DNA from: Pseudomonadota bacterium
Lineage (GTDB): Bacteria; Pseudomonadota; Alphaproteobacteria; Rhodospirillales; Magnetospirillaceae
Assembly (NCBI GenBank): GCA_021793155.1
Contig: JAJYTF010000017.1
Span: forward strand, 1 to 64,000
Direction of reading: 5' to 3'
DNA: 64,000 nt
Shown in pieces: positions 55,164 through 62,977 of this stretch. Below the pieces are notes generated by a model that was not told the origin of the DNA, made no database searches, and saw nothing but the letters and a program-made list of their open reading frames with translations. Each line of letters opens with the position of its first letter. Position 1 is the stretch's first letter. Both the position numbers and the translations under genes were made by a program.

Positions 55164-55577
55164 TCAGTCGATCGCCTCGATGCCTTGCGCCTTCAACCGT
55201 TCGAGATGATCCTTCATTTCCTTCAACCGTTCGGGTGAGTGGCGTGGGCACTCCGCGACCTCGCCGGTAATCCTGAGAGGCTCGCGGGAGCGGTAGGACC
55301 GTGTTGGATTTCCGGGGAATTTCTTGTCCGTCAAGTTGGGGTCATCGAAAATTGGGCCGGTCGGCTCCACCGTGTAAATTCTTTCCCGTCCTTCACCGGT
55401 GGCCAGCTCGGCACCCCAGACGGCGGCATCCAGCGTGCCGGTGAGATAGACCCAGGACAACGGCTTTCCTGTGCCATAATTGGAGTTGTAGCCGGCGGTG
55501 ATCAGGTCTCCCGGTTTTAGATCGGCCCGGGTTCCGTGGTAGAACTGCTGTGGGGACATTTGGTCGGCGGATGGCAT
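55164..55577 (-). CDS. arr: Rifampin ADP-ribosyltransferase
   Basis: The 137-residue protein has the Arr landmarks FYHGTRADLKPGDLI, SWVYLTGTLDAAVWGAELA, IYTVEPTGPIFDDPNLTDKK and FPGNPTRSYRSREPLRITGE. Arr transfers ADP-ribose from NAD+ to rifamycins. Length equals that of known Arr proteins. It is cargo of the small segment between the tRNA fragments, with the toxin-antitoxin pair. Confidence 0.95.
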   Translation of the reverse strand: MPSADQMSPQQFYHGTRADLKPGDLITAGYNSNYGTGKPLSWVYLTGTLDAAVWGAELATGEGRERIYTVEPTGPIFDDPNLTDKKFPGNPTRSYRSREPLRITGEVAECPRHSPERLKEMKDHLERLKAQGIEAID

Positions 55578-55693
55578 TGGGTATTGGTGCCCTTTGACTG
55601 GAGGATGATCGCGCGCCGAGGCATCTGCAGGGTTATGCCCTGCACCTCGGACCTTGCAAATCACCTTGTAAATTTTCTCGACCATCGAAAATT

Positions 55694-55739
55694 TGGTGCG
55701 CCCGGCGGGATTCGAACCCACGGCCCCAGGATTAGGAAT
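55694..55739 (-). repeat. tRNA-Arg(CCU) 3'-end fragment, probable attachment-site copy 2
   Basis: The same 46 bases as 54315-54360 with one change; here the complete anticodon stem (CCAGGA/TCCTGG) is also present, to about 55748, but no D arm or 5' acceptor strand follows. It lies 174 bp before the integrase start, the expected att-int spacing. The rest of the gap 55578-55912 has no gene. Confidence 0.82.
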
Positions 55740-55870
55740 CCTGGGAATCGCCGTTTTTGCGTGTCCCGTATCGCCTTTCGTTTTCACGTAATGCATTGAA
55801 ATATCATCGTATTGTATCCTTGGCTGTCCCGCCCTATCTACTGATCATCTCGTTCTGCCGTGATCCCACT

Positions 55871-55891
55871 GTGACCCCGGTGTGACCCCGG
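55871..55891. repeat. Tandem 10-bp repeat upstream of the integrase
   Basis: GTGACCCCGG occurs at 55871-55880 and 55882-55891, an 11-bp helical-turn spacing. It may be an arm-type site for the integrase or a site for the excisionase-like protein. Confidence 0.4.
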
Positions 55892-55912
55892 CAGACCCCA
55901 GGATTGGGAGAA

Positions 55913-57118
55913 ATGGGTTTGGAAGCACGGATCGGAAAGAAACTCGTGGATGGGCTGAACCCGGCATCCTTGACCACCCGTTTGGTGGTCACCGACACCG
56001 AAGTGCGGGGATTCCAGCTCCGGGTCTATCCACCGTCGAAAACCTCGTCTCGCGGGCAAAAGAGCTACTACATCTATTATCGCGACAAATCGGGAGCCCA
56101 GCACCGCAAGAAAATCGGCGACCACGGCCAGATCACGGCCGAGCAGGCCCGCGCGACGGCGGCGCGATGGCTCGGTTTCCTGGTCGTGGGGCAACAGCCG
56201 CCGGAATGGGAGACGCCGGAGCCCGAGGAGAAGTCGATCACCATCGGTGAACTGATCGATCTGTTCATCGAGAAATACCAGAAACCCAAGAATGACACTT
56301 GGCGTGAAGTGGAGGCACGGCTGAACCGCTACGTTCGGCCGCAATGGGGTGGTCGCGAGGCGAAGACCATCACGCCGGCGGATGTGACTGAATTGATCCA
56401 GGGCATTGTCGACAAAGGCTATCGCAATGCCGGAACGAAGACCCTGCTCCACCTGAATCGCATGTTCGTCTGGCGCCTGCCTTTGGGCGACGTGCCGGCG
56501 CCGCCGCCGACGGCCGGGCTGGAAAAGCCGATGTCGGCGAACCGCCGCACGCGGATCCTGTCCGATGGCGAACTGAAGGCGATCTGGGAGGCCTGCGACA
56601 AGGTGGGATATCCCGGGGGATCCTTCGTCAAGCTTCTCCTGCTCCTCGGACAGCGGCGGGAGGAAGTGGCCGGCCTCCGGTGGGCCGATCTCGACGCCGA
56701 AGTCACGGTCTGGTCGAAGCCGGCCGAACTGGTCAAGGCCGAGCGCCCGCATCTCGTGCCCATTCCCAGCCAGGCCAGGGAGGTCATCCTGGGTCTGCCG
56801 CGGAACGGCGCCTATCTGTTCAGCACCGACGGAGTGACGCACGTCAAGGGCTACAGCAAGATCAAAAAGGCGGTGGACGACAGCTCCAAGGTCAAGGACT
56901 GGTGGCTGCACGACTGCCGCCGGACCGTCGCGACCAATATGGGGCGGGCTGGGGTGAGCCGGTTCATCATCGAGCGGGTGCTGAACCATGCCGACAGGAG
57001 CGTTACCGGCGTCTATGACCTATGGGGCTATTTCGATGAGAAACGGGACGCCCTGCAGCGCTGGGGCGATCTGCTGACCAGAATCTGCGAAAGGGAAAAG
57101 GCGGAGGCGACCGCGTAG
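55913..57118 (+). CDS. int: Tyrosine recombinase/integrase
   Basis: The 401-residue protein has an N-terminal arm-binding domain (LVVTDTEVRGFQLRVYP, KSYYIYYRDKSG, DUF4102 type), a core-binding domain (about 110-200) and a catalytic domain with Arg in LLLGQRREEVAGLRW, HxxR in WLHDCRRTVAT, His in VLNHADRS and the nucleophile Tyr in TGVYDLW. All catalytic residues are present, so it looks functional. TTG 55904 is an alternative start. It presumably uses the tRNA-Arg 3' end as attB. Confidence 0.93.
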   Translation: MGLEARIGKKLVDGLNPASLTTRLVVTDTEVRGFQLRVYPPSKTSSRGQKSYYIYYRDKSGAQHRKKIGDHGQITAEQARATAARWLGFLVVGQQPPEWETPEPEEKSITIGELIDLFIEKYQKPKNDTWREVEARLNRYVRPQWGGREAKTITPADVTELIQGIVDKGYRNAGTKTLLHLNRMFVWRLPLGDVPAPPPTAGLEKPMSANRRTRILSDGELKAIWEACDKVGYPGGSFVKLLLLLGQRREEVAGLRWADLDAEVTVWSKPAELVKAERPHLVPIPSQAREVILGLPRNGAYLFSTDGVTHVKGYSKIKKAVDDSSKVKDWWLHDCRRTVATNMGRAGVSRFIIERVLNHADRSVTGVYDLWGYFDEKRDALQRWGDLLTRICEREKAEATA

Positions 57119-57148
57119 CATGGAATAAATGTCGGATCGGCGCTGCAA

Positions 57149-57198
57149 ATTTCTGACAGATCTTGGCCCATTGATGTTTGTCAGAAATATGCTACATT
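57149..57198 (+). promoter_or_regulatory. abiE promoter with operator-like inverted repeat
   Basis: ATTTCTGACA (57149-57158) and TGTCAGAAAT (57179-57188) are a perfect inverted repeat. A plausible -35 TTGATG (57171-57176) and -10 TACATT (57193-57198) with 16-bp spacing place the right arm between the promoter elements. AbiEi antitoxins are known to repress their own promoter through inverted repeats. Confidence 0.6.
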
Positions 57199-57218
57199 TT
57201 CCCGACAAAGAGGATGCC

Positions 57219-57890
57219 ATGCGTGGACCAGGCCTTGATCTCCGGAAGTCCGTGCTCGGCCGGATGGCTGGGCAGCCGCCGACCAGCGTCTGGACGCCTA
57301 TCGACTTCCTCGATCTGGGATCGCGGGACGCGGTCGACCAAGCGCTCCATCGGCTCGCCGCCTCCAACGAGATAAGGCGAATTGCCCGCGGCCTCTACGA
57401 CAAGCCGACCGTCAACCGCCTTACCGGGAAGCCGACGGCGCCGGATCCCCGCCGCGTCATTGACGCCCTGACCCGGCGCGACCAGGCGCGCATGCTCGTC
57501 GACGGCATGACCGCCGCCAACGATCTCGGTTTGACCGACGCCGTGCCGGCGCGTGTCACCGTGTTGACGGACGCAAGGCTGCGGCCCATCAAACTGGGCA
57601 ACCTTGTCATCGCCTTCCAGCCCGCCGCACCCAGCCGATTGTACTGGGCCGGACGCCCGGCCATGCGCGTCGTCCAGGCGCTCTATTGGCTGCGCGACAT
57701 GCTCCCGGCCGATGACGGCCGCATCCTCCGTCAGTTGGCGTCGGTGCTGGCGGACCCGCAGCATGGCAGGGCGATCCGCGACGACCTGCGGGCTGGCCTG
57801 CCGGTCCTGCCCGAATGGATGCAGGGAGTCGTCCGCGACCTCTTGCGCCGCACTGACGCGGCGGTAAGCAACGCCATGGTACAAGGATGA
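57219..57890 (+). CDS. abiEi: AbiEi-family antitoxin/transcriptional regulator
   Basis: The 223-residue protein (DUF6088/AbiEi-like) has an N-terminal winged-helix (WTPIDFLDLGSRDAVDQALH, GLYDKPTVNRLTGKP) and a C-terminal antitoxin domain with VTVLTDARLRPIKLGNLVIA. ATG 57219 has AGAGG upstream and puts the operator before the gene; a frame extension to 57129 would cover it. It ends four bases before the toxin gene. Confidence 0.85.
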   Translation: MRGPGLDLRKSVLGRMAGQPPTSVWTPIDFLDLGSRDAVDQALHRLAASNEIRRIARGLYDKPTVNRLTGKPTAPDPRRVIDALTRRDQARMLVDGMTAANDLGLTDAVPARVTVLTDARLRPIKLGNLVIAFQPAAPSRLYWAGRPAMRVVQALYWLRDMLPADDGRILRQLASVLADPQHGRAIRDDLRAGLPVLPEWMQGVVRDLLRRTDAAVSNAMVQG

Positions 57891-57894
57891 GACG

Positions 57895-58965
57895 ATGACG
57901 CCGGCCTTTGCCACCATCATTGCCGCTTCCGCAGCGGAGCGGCGCGACCTTTTCGTCGCCACCGCGGGACGCCTGGGCACGTCGGAACAGAACATCGAAA
58001 AGGATTTCTGGGTGTGCTGGGTTCTCGACGCGCTGTTCAACGGTCTCGAGCCGGGCGGTCCCCGCCTGCTGTTCAAGGGCGGCACCTCCCTGTCCAAGGG
58101 CTTCGGCCTGATTTCGCGCTTCTCCGAAGACATTGACATCACAGTCTTCCGTGAAGACATCGGCCAGCCCGCCACGGTCGCCGAGCTTGAAGCGCTGAGC
58201 GGCAAGAAGCGAGCGGCCCGCCTCGACGCCATCAGGGAAGCATGTCAGGCCTACATCCTCGGGCCGCTGCGCGACAGGCTCGCGGCCCTCATCGCCGAAA
58301 CGCTCACTGCGGCCGGCATTGCCGCCGACCAGGCCAAGATCGAGGCCGATCCCCAGGATCCCGACGGACAGAGCCTGCTCTTCCGCTATCCGAGCGCCAC
58401 GGACGAGGGCGCCGCCTATATCCGGCGAGCGGTCAAGATCGAGTCGGGCGCGAAATCGGCGCTCGACCCCCATGCCCCGATCGCCGTCAAACCCTATGTG
58501 GCCGACGATCTTCCGGATCTCGATCTCACCGTCTCAGGGGTGACCACCGTCGATCCCGCCCGCACCTTCTGGGACAAGGTGGTCATCCTTCACGGGTTGA
58601 GGGCCTGGTGGGAGCGCCGTAGAGAGTTGCGTGGCGGCGGCCAGCGGGTTTCGCGGCACTACTACGACATCCATTGCCTTCTGCATTCGGAAATCGGGAA
58701 ACGCGCCTTGGCGGACCGCGCCATGGCGGTGGATTGCGCTCGCCATGCCCGAATGTTCTTCAACCGCCCGGACCTGGACTTGGCGCATGCGGCGCCAGGA
58801 ACCTTCGTTCTTACGCCGGCCGGCGACATGGGTGGCGACCTGGCCCGTGATTACGCCGCCATGGCGGGTATGATCTTCGGGAAAGTGCCCTCCTTCGACG
58901 CGGTGATCTCATCCGTTGCCGAGGTCGAAGAGAGGGCGAATGCCGGAATGGCCGGCCCCACCTAA
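57895..58965 (+). CDS. abiEii: AbiEii-family nucleotidyltransferase toxin
   Basis: The 356-residue protein has the DNA polymerase beta-like core LLFKGGTSLSKGFGLISRFS, EDIDITVF, and KVVILHGLRAWWERR with RHYYDIHCLL, as in AbiEii/MenT toxins. Family members transfer nucleotides to RNA such as tRNA; AbiE systems give phage abortive infection. Motifs are intact. Its end overlaps the HTH gene on the other strand by four bases. Confidence 0.88.
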   Translation: MTPAFATIIAASAAERRDLFVATAGRLGTSEQNIEKDFWVCWVLDALFNGLEPGGPRLLFKGGTSLSKGFGLISRFSEDIDITVFREDIGQPATVAELEALSGKKRAARLDAIREACQAYILGPLRDRLAALIAETLTAAGIAADQAKIEADPQDPDGQSLLFRYPSATDEGAAYIRRAVKIESGAKSALDPHAPIAVKPYVADDLPDLDLTVSGVTTVDPARTFWDKVVILHGLRAWWERRRELRGGGQRVSRHYYDIHCLLHSEIGKRALADRAMAVDCARHARMFFNRPDLDLAHAAPGTFVLTPAGDMGGDLARDYAAMAGMIFGKVPSFDAVISSVAEVEERANAGMAGPT

Positions 58966-59228
58966 CCACGGGCGGTCAGGTTCTGAATTTCGGTAGTCGA
59001 ATGGACTACCGGGTGACCCATCTGCCATCTCAGCACCTCGACGATCGGATATTGAACCCGTGTCACCGATGGCTTGCGGAACGCAGGGCCTCGTCCCGCG
59101 ACGCGCCAATTGCGCAATGTCTTTTCACTGAAGCCTAGCCGCTGGGCGGCTTCATGGGGCGTGAGCCAATCGCGCCCCAGGGCGCGGGCCAAGTCGGCGG
59201 CGTTCAGAAGAATATCGTTCAGGTTCAT
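58962..59228 (-). CDS. Excisionase-like HTH DNA-binding protein
   Basis: The 88-residue protein has a MerR/excisionase-type helix-turn-helix (LTPHEAAQRLGFSEKTLRNW, then AGRGPAFRK and VQYPIVEVLRWQ). ATG 59228 (MNLNDILLNAADL) was chosen over an upstream extension. Such proteins act as recombination directionality factors or small regulators; here it lies in the integrase-bearing element. Confidence 0.75.
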   Translation of the reverse strand: MNLNDILLNAADLARALGRDWLTPHEAAQRLGFSEKTLRNWRVAGRGPAFRKPSVTRVQYPIVEVLRWQMGHPVVHSTTEIQNLTARG

Positions 59229-59530
59229 CGATATACCCGATCGGCTGGATGGCTGCACTCAGGGGTAAATCCCGAAACCGAGAAGGGGATTCCGGTCGAC
59301 CGTCGCTCCAACTCGCGTTCCTAAAAGAGTGTGGATGTGGATTCAGTCGACTGCAAGCAGACCAATGGCGCTCTCCGGATTGACAGAACTCTTATGCGCC
59401 CATGGCCACGTGCTACATATCTGGCCGCTATACTTTTAAAGCATTAGCGCGCACCCCCAGAAGGGAATTTGGTGCAAGCCCGTATTGAATCCATACTGGT
59501 CCGATACTGAACTGGAGCGGGGTCAGGCCA
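59229..59530. other. 302-bp intergenic region before parA
   Basis: No ORF is convincing. The stretch is more AT-rich than its neighbours and holds a TTGACA (59380-59385) without a clear partner -10. Just before parA it contains CCATACTGG-TCCGATACTG (59492-59510), a half-site like the CTGATAC arms of the palindromes at 60542 and 63768. It probably holds the parA promoter. Confidence 0.4.
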
Positions 59531-60181
59531 ATGTTTGCGGTTGTCGGGGGAATCAAGGGCGGCGCCGGCAAGACGATCGTTGCGACCAACCTGGCCGTGA
59601 TACGGGCCGCCGCCGGCCGGGACGTGCTGCTGGTCGACGGTGACGATCAGGAAAGCGCCACCCTGTGGAGCGCCACGCGGAACGAAGTGCTCGGCGGCGC
59701 CAACCGGCTGACCTCGATCCAGCTTACCGGCCGCGGCACCCGCGATGAATTGCAGCGGCTGGCGGCAAAATACGACGACATCATCATCGACGTCGGCGGG
59801 CGCGACACCACCACCCAGCGCGCCGCCCTGACGGTGGCGGATATGCTCCTTCTCCCCTTTCCGCCCCGCGGACCGGATATCTGGACCATCGAAAAGGTCA
59901 CCGATCTGGTGAAGGAGGTGCGTAGCGTCAACGCCAGCCTTCGTGCGCTGGCGTTTCTCAATCGGGCCGACCGGGTCGGCCCCGACAATGCGGTGGCGTC
60001 GGAGCTGCTGAACGAGGCCGAGGGCATCGAGCTCCTGGATGCGCGGGTGGGCGATCGCAAGGCGTTCCCCAATGCCTTCAGCAACGGGCTCGGGGTGGGC
60101 GAGCTGAAGCGGCCAAACCCGAAAGCGGTCGCCGAGATGGAGGGCCTGTATCAGGCCCTGTTCGAGACCGTTCTTGTATAA
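59531..60181 (+). CDS. parA: ParA-family partition ATPase
   Basis: The 216-residue protein has the deviant Walker A GGIKGGAGKTIVATN, switch I/II DGDDQESATLW and IIIDVGGRDT. It is of the short type lacking an N-terminal HTH, as in plasmid type Ib systems. ParA moves ParB-bound DNA on the nucleoid. It is followed after 24 bp by a small gene that should encode the partner. Confidence 0.92.
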   Translation: MFAVVGGIKGGAGKTIVATNLAVIRAAAGRDVLLVDGDDQESATLWSATRNEVLGGANRLTSIQLTGRGTRDELQRLAAKYDDIIIDVGGRDTTTQRAALTVADMLLLPFPPRGPDIWTIEKVTDLVKEVRSVNASLRALAFLNRADRVGPDNAVASELLNEAEGIELLDARVGDRKAFPNAFSNGLGVGELKRPNPKAVAEMEGLYQALFETVLV

Positions 60182-60205
60182 GGCCTGGATCAAGGGAGGA
60201 CGAAG

Positions 60206-60484
60206 ATGGCACTGCGACCCCCGGCCAAGCCGACCACCGCCGCCGAGGCCGAGGCGATCGAGCGGGTCATTGCCGGCGGCAGCCAGACCCTGGCCGACCG
60301 GCGACAGCGGAACGATCCGCCGAGCAGTCCGGCCCCGCCGGCGAAAGAGGTGTCCTTCACCATGACCATCCCACCCGGGCTGGCCCAAGTCATCGACCGC
60401 CACCGGGCGCCGACGAAGACCAGCCGGCGCTCCTGGCTGCTACAGGCGGCTGAGGAGAAGCTGAAGCGGGAAGGGCTGATATAG
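60206..60484 (+). CDS. Small ParB-like partner (putative DNA-binding)
   Basis: The 92-residue protein has a disordered N-terminal half and a C-terminal part, SFTMTIPPGLAQVIDRHRAP then SRRSWLLQAAEEKLKREGL. This resembles a ribbon-helix-helix: one strand followed by two helices. Position behind a short ParA is the usual place for such centromere-binding proteins. Function inferred from context. Confidence 0.6.
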   Translation: MALRPPAKPTTAAEAEAIERVIAGGSQTLADRRQRNDPPSSPAPPAKEVSFTMTIPPGLAQVIDRHRAPTKTSRRSWLLQAAEEKLKREGLI

Positions 60485-60541
60485 GAAAGGATCAGGCTGG
60501 GACAGAGCCTGTATCGGTTCTGCCCGAGATCAGCATCATTC

Positions 60542-60560
60542 TGGTATCAGGCTGATACCA
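60542..60560. repeat. 19-bp palindrome, partition-site candidate 1
   Basis: TGGTATCAGGCTGATACCA is a perfect 9+1+9 palindrome located between the small ParB-like gene and kfrA. The related sequence at 63768-63786 keeps TGGTAT and CTGATACCA. Half sites CTGATAC or GATACTG occur at 61397 and 59504. Confidence 0.6.
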
Positions 60561-60573
60561 CGCCAGGGGCGGC

Positions 60574-61212
60574 TCATCCGTTATCCTTGGTCCTCAGACG
60601 GCCCTCGGCCTTCGCCGCCCGTTCCACAGCCTGCCGTTCGCGCGCCTGCAGGTCCGTCACCAGGGCGCCCAAACGGGTGATCTCTTCGGCCTGCGCCGTC
60701 CCCTTGCCGCGGAGTTCCGCCGCCTCTTCCCGCGCCTGCCGCTCCCGCTGCTCGACCTCGGCGACCAGCCTGGCCAGTCGGTCGCGGTCCTGCTGCAGGG
60801 CCTCTTGCGCTACATCGCTTTCGGCAAGGACAGCGCGGGCGTCGGCCAGTTCGACCTCGGCCGCCTCGGCGGCGGCGCGGGCCGCCTTCACCGCCTCGGC
60901 GACGCGGCTTTCGGCGATTTCCGTGGCACGCCGGTGGATGCGGCCGATGACGCCGGACAGGCTGGCCGACAGGTCGGCCATCCGCTGCTCCACCTCCTCG
61001 CGCAGTTCGGCGGGAAGATCGATGGTCTGAGGTTCTTCATCTGCGGGCTTGTGGTTGTCCTGCCAATCGGCCAGGACGGCGGCAATGCGGGTCATATTGC
61101 CGCCGCCGAGGACACGGCGAATGGCGAAGGCGGACAGCCGATTGCCGGCTTTCGCCAGTTCGCCGATGGCGCTACGGATTTGTTCGTCGGTGAATTCGGC
61201 GGGGCGGGGCAT
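60574..61212 (-). CDS. kfrA: KfrA-like plasmid DNA-binding coiled-coil protein
   Basis: The 212-residue protein has an N-terminal KfrA DNA-binding domain (EFTDEQIRSAIGELAKAGNR, FAIRRVLGGGNMTRIAAVLA, DWQ) and a long coiled coil from about residue 85 to the end. KfrA proteins of IncP and other plasmids bind their own promoter and support stable maintenance. ATG 61212 has GAGG at a good distance and leaves the operator upstream; ATG 61227 is alternative. Convergent with the parA pair. Confidence 0.87.
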   Translation of the reverse strand: MPRPAEFTDEQIRSAIGELAKAGNRLSAFAIRRVLGGGNMTRIAAVLADWQDNHKPADEEPQTIDLPAELREEVEQRMADLSASLSGVIGRIHRRATEIAESRVAEAVKAARAAAEAAEVELADARAVLAESDVAQEALQQDRDRLARLVAEVEQRERQAREEAAELRGKGTAQAEEITRLGALVTDLQARERQAVERAAKAEGRLRTKDNG

Positions 61213-61221
61213 CTTGGCCTC

Positions 61222-61258
61222 GTTCATTTGTTAAGAACAAACAAACTAACAAATGAAC
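61222..61258 (-). promoter_or_regulatory. 12-bp perfect inverted repeat, kfrA operator candidate
   Basis: GTTCATTTGTTA (61222-61233) and TAACAAATGAAC (61247-61258) are perfect inverted copies around 13 bases. They lie directly before the kfrA start in an AT-rich island within GC-rich DNA. KfrA is known to bind inverted repeats in its promoter. Confidence 0.65.
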
Positions 61259-61428
61259 CGCGATGGTTGGCCTCCCCGGATGGCGAGAGGAGCGGTGCAT
61301 CGGGTCTACCCGAATGGGACGGGTATGTGAAAGGCGCGGAGCAGGGCCAAAGTCGGGGCCAGGTTTGTACCGGTCTTGGGTTATCCTTGCCCTAGGCTGA
61401 TACTTCAGGAACCGCACGAGATCGGACG

Positions 61429-61617
61429 ATGTCGACAGGAACGAACCTCGACGAAGAAGCGGTGCTGGCGGCGGCGAGGGGATTAATCGTCCGGCGCGGC
61501 CCGGCGGCCAGGGACGAGGCGGCCGCCCGTGCCGCCGAGCTTGAGCGGCAGGCCCGCTGGCCCGAACATGCGCTGGCCGTGCGCGTTCTCAACGCCGTGG
61601 AGAAACTGCTCGGCTGA
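61429..61617 (+). CDS. Small hypothetical protein (62 aa)
   Basis: The product begins MSTGTNLDEEAVLAAARGL and is Ala/Arg/Glu-rich and helical, ending VRVLNAVEKLLG. A CTGATAC half site lies 26 bases upstream. No family is recognised; composition and position suggest a small element-borne gene. Confidence 0.45.
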   Translation: MSTGTNLDEEAVLAAARGLIVRRGPAARDEAAARAAELERQARWPEHALAVRVLNAVEKLLG

Positions 61618-62124
61618 ACGGTTGGCTGCTGCTTCGGCAAGCCTCCGGCCATCCGCCAGAGCCCTGTTCCGGCACCGCTGTCTCCGGTCTCCCCGCGTCG
61701 ACGATCCGATCAGCCCTCGGGCAGGACCACGTCCACCTTGGCCAAGGCGACACCCTGAGGCAGGCGGGATCGGCGCGCAGCCGGCGCCGCCGTCGGCCGC
61801 CGGCAAGCTGCCAAAGCCGTTTCCGCGGAGCGGAGCCTCGGCTTTTCGCTGTGCCCGCGGCCTCGTCCGGCGGCTCGGTCGGTGCGCATCCCGCCCGCTT
61901 CAGGGTGTCGCACCTAGGCCGGTCGGACGACAGCGCTCCCCAAGCGCGCCGATCGGGCGAATTTCACGGAGGGGAGCCCCGGCGTGAGGCCGGGGCGCCG
62001 GAACGGGGCCTTGGCGGGCGGGATCGAAGTGCGGACCGGGCGGAATCCGCCCGATGCGAGTTCCCGCCGGTCTCAGCCTAGGTCAGGGATTTGACCTGGC
62101 CATCACATCACGATAGGATGTGAT
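61618..62124. other. 507-bp region without a supported gene
   Basis: Open frames here are short and mutually overlapping with no good start. The only structure seen is a hairpin GCCCCGGC (61976-61983) / GCCGGGGC (61989-61996) without a T tract. It may be remnant DNA between modules of the element. Confidence 0.4.
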
Positions 62125-62469
62125 ATGCCCGAGCTGGACTACGAGTTGGAAGCGCTGCTGGATCTCGACGGCTTCGAGTTCCGGTTTGCGCAGGGGTACA
62201 GGGTGAAGCTCCAGGCTCAACGGATTGAAGCGACGGCAGGGCGGCCGCATGGGATCAAGTACAGCCTGACCTTGCACGATCCCCAAGGCGAGCGGATCTA
62301 CGGGCTCGACAACGCTCATGGGATTGGGCGGCATGCGGTGCGGTATGACCACCGGCACGTTTACGGCCGGCGAAAGGTTGTTCCCTACGTCTACAGCGGG
62401 CCAGCGAAGTTATTGGAAGATTTTTACCGTGAGGTCGAGCGGATACTCCTAGAACGAGGTGTGCGATGA
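62125..62469 (+). CDS. tumE: TumE-family toxin (DUF6516)
   Basis: The 114-residue protein has EFRFAQGYRVKLQAQRI, PHGIKYSLTLHDPQGERIYG, LDNAHG and AKLLEDFYREVERIL, the pattern of the TumE/DUF6516 toxins. Its stop overlaps the next start by four bases (ATGA). The toxin's target is not visible from sequence. Confidence 0.82.
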   Translation: MPELDYELEALLDLDGFEFRFAQGYRVKLQAQRIEATAGRPHGIKYSLTLHDPQGERIYGLDNAHGIGRHAVRYDHRHVYGRRKVVPYVYSGPAKLLEDFYREVERILLERGVR

Positions 62470-62870
62470 GCCACAAGACGGACAGTTTCGAGGACTTCAA
62501 GGCGATGACGTTGGCCGTCGCTCGCAGGGAGCGGACGGTCGGCCCGGATGAACCGCGAATCTGGTGTGAACCGGTCGAAGAGGACGGTGTCGGCCGTGGG
62601 GAAGTGCGGTTTCGTTCCCTTGAGGCTGGGGCCAAACTGCTTTCGGCGAAGAACCGCGAGTTGCTGCGCACCATCGCGACGCGCCATCCGCAATCGGTCA
62701 GTGAATTGGCGGCGATGACGGGGCGAGCCGAACAGAATGTGCTGCGGACGTTGCGCAAGCTGTCCACCGCCGGCATCGTCCGACTCGATCGGGGCGAGGG
62801 CCGTGCGTGTCGACCGGTCGTTACCGCGCGCAAGGTTCATTTCGAGATCGATCTCCTGCCGGAGGGGTGA
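62466..62870 (+). CDS. tumA: TumA-family antitoxin (HTH regulator)
   Basis: The 134-residue protein has a winged-helix/MarR-like HTH: AKNRELLRTIATRHPQSVSE, LAAMTGRAEQNVLRTLRKLS, GIVRLDRGEG. It starts FEDFKAMTLAVARRE, a motif that recurs in the fragment at 63668. Toxin-antitoxin order with a 4-base overlap supports the pair. Confidence 0.82.
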   Translation: MSHKTDSFEDFKAMTLAVARRERTVGPDEPRIWCEPVEEDGVGRGEVRFRSLEAGAKLLSAKNRELLRTIATRHPQSVSELAAMTGRAEQNVLRTLRKLSTAGIVRLDRGEGRACRPVVTARKVHFEIDLLPEG

Positions 62871-62977
62871 CGAGCCACGGGGGGCTGATTCAGGCCAAAC
62901 CTTGTATTTGCCCTGTTTCAAGCTTGTACAAGGTCGGTGCGGCTCATTGTCGTTGGTAATTGCCCGCCGCCGTCGGC

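Noticed and set aside
54315-55745. Two complete tRNA genes
   Set aside because: Only the 3' part from the anticodon arm to CCA is present in each; there is no D arm or 5' acceptor strand.
61710-61913. 67-residue minus-strand frame
   Set aside because: Pro/Arg-rich translation without a supported start or known motif in a region with several overlapping short frames.
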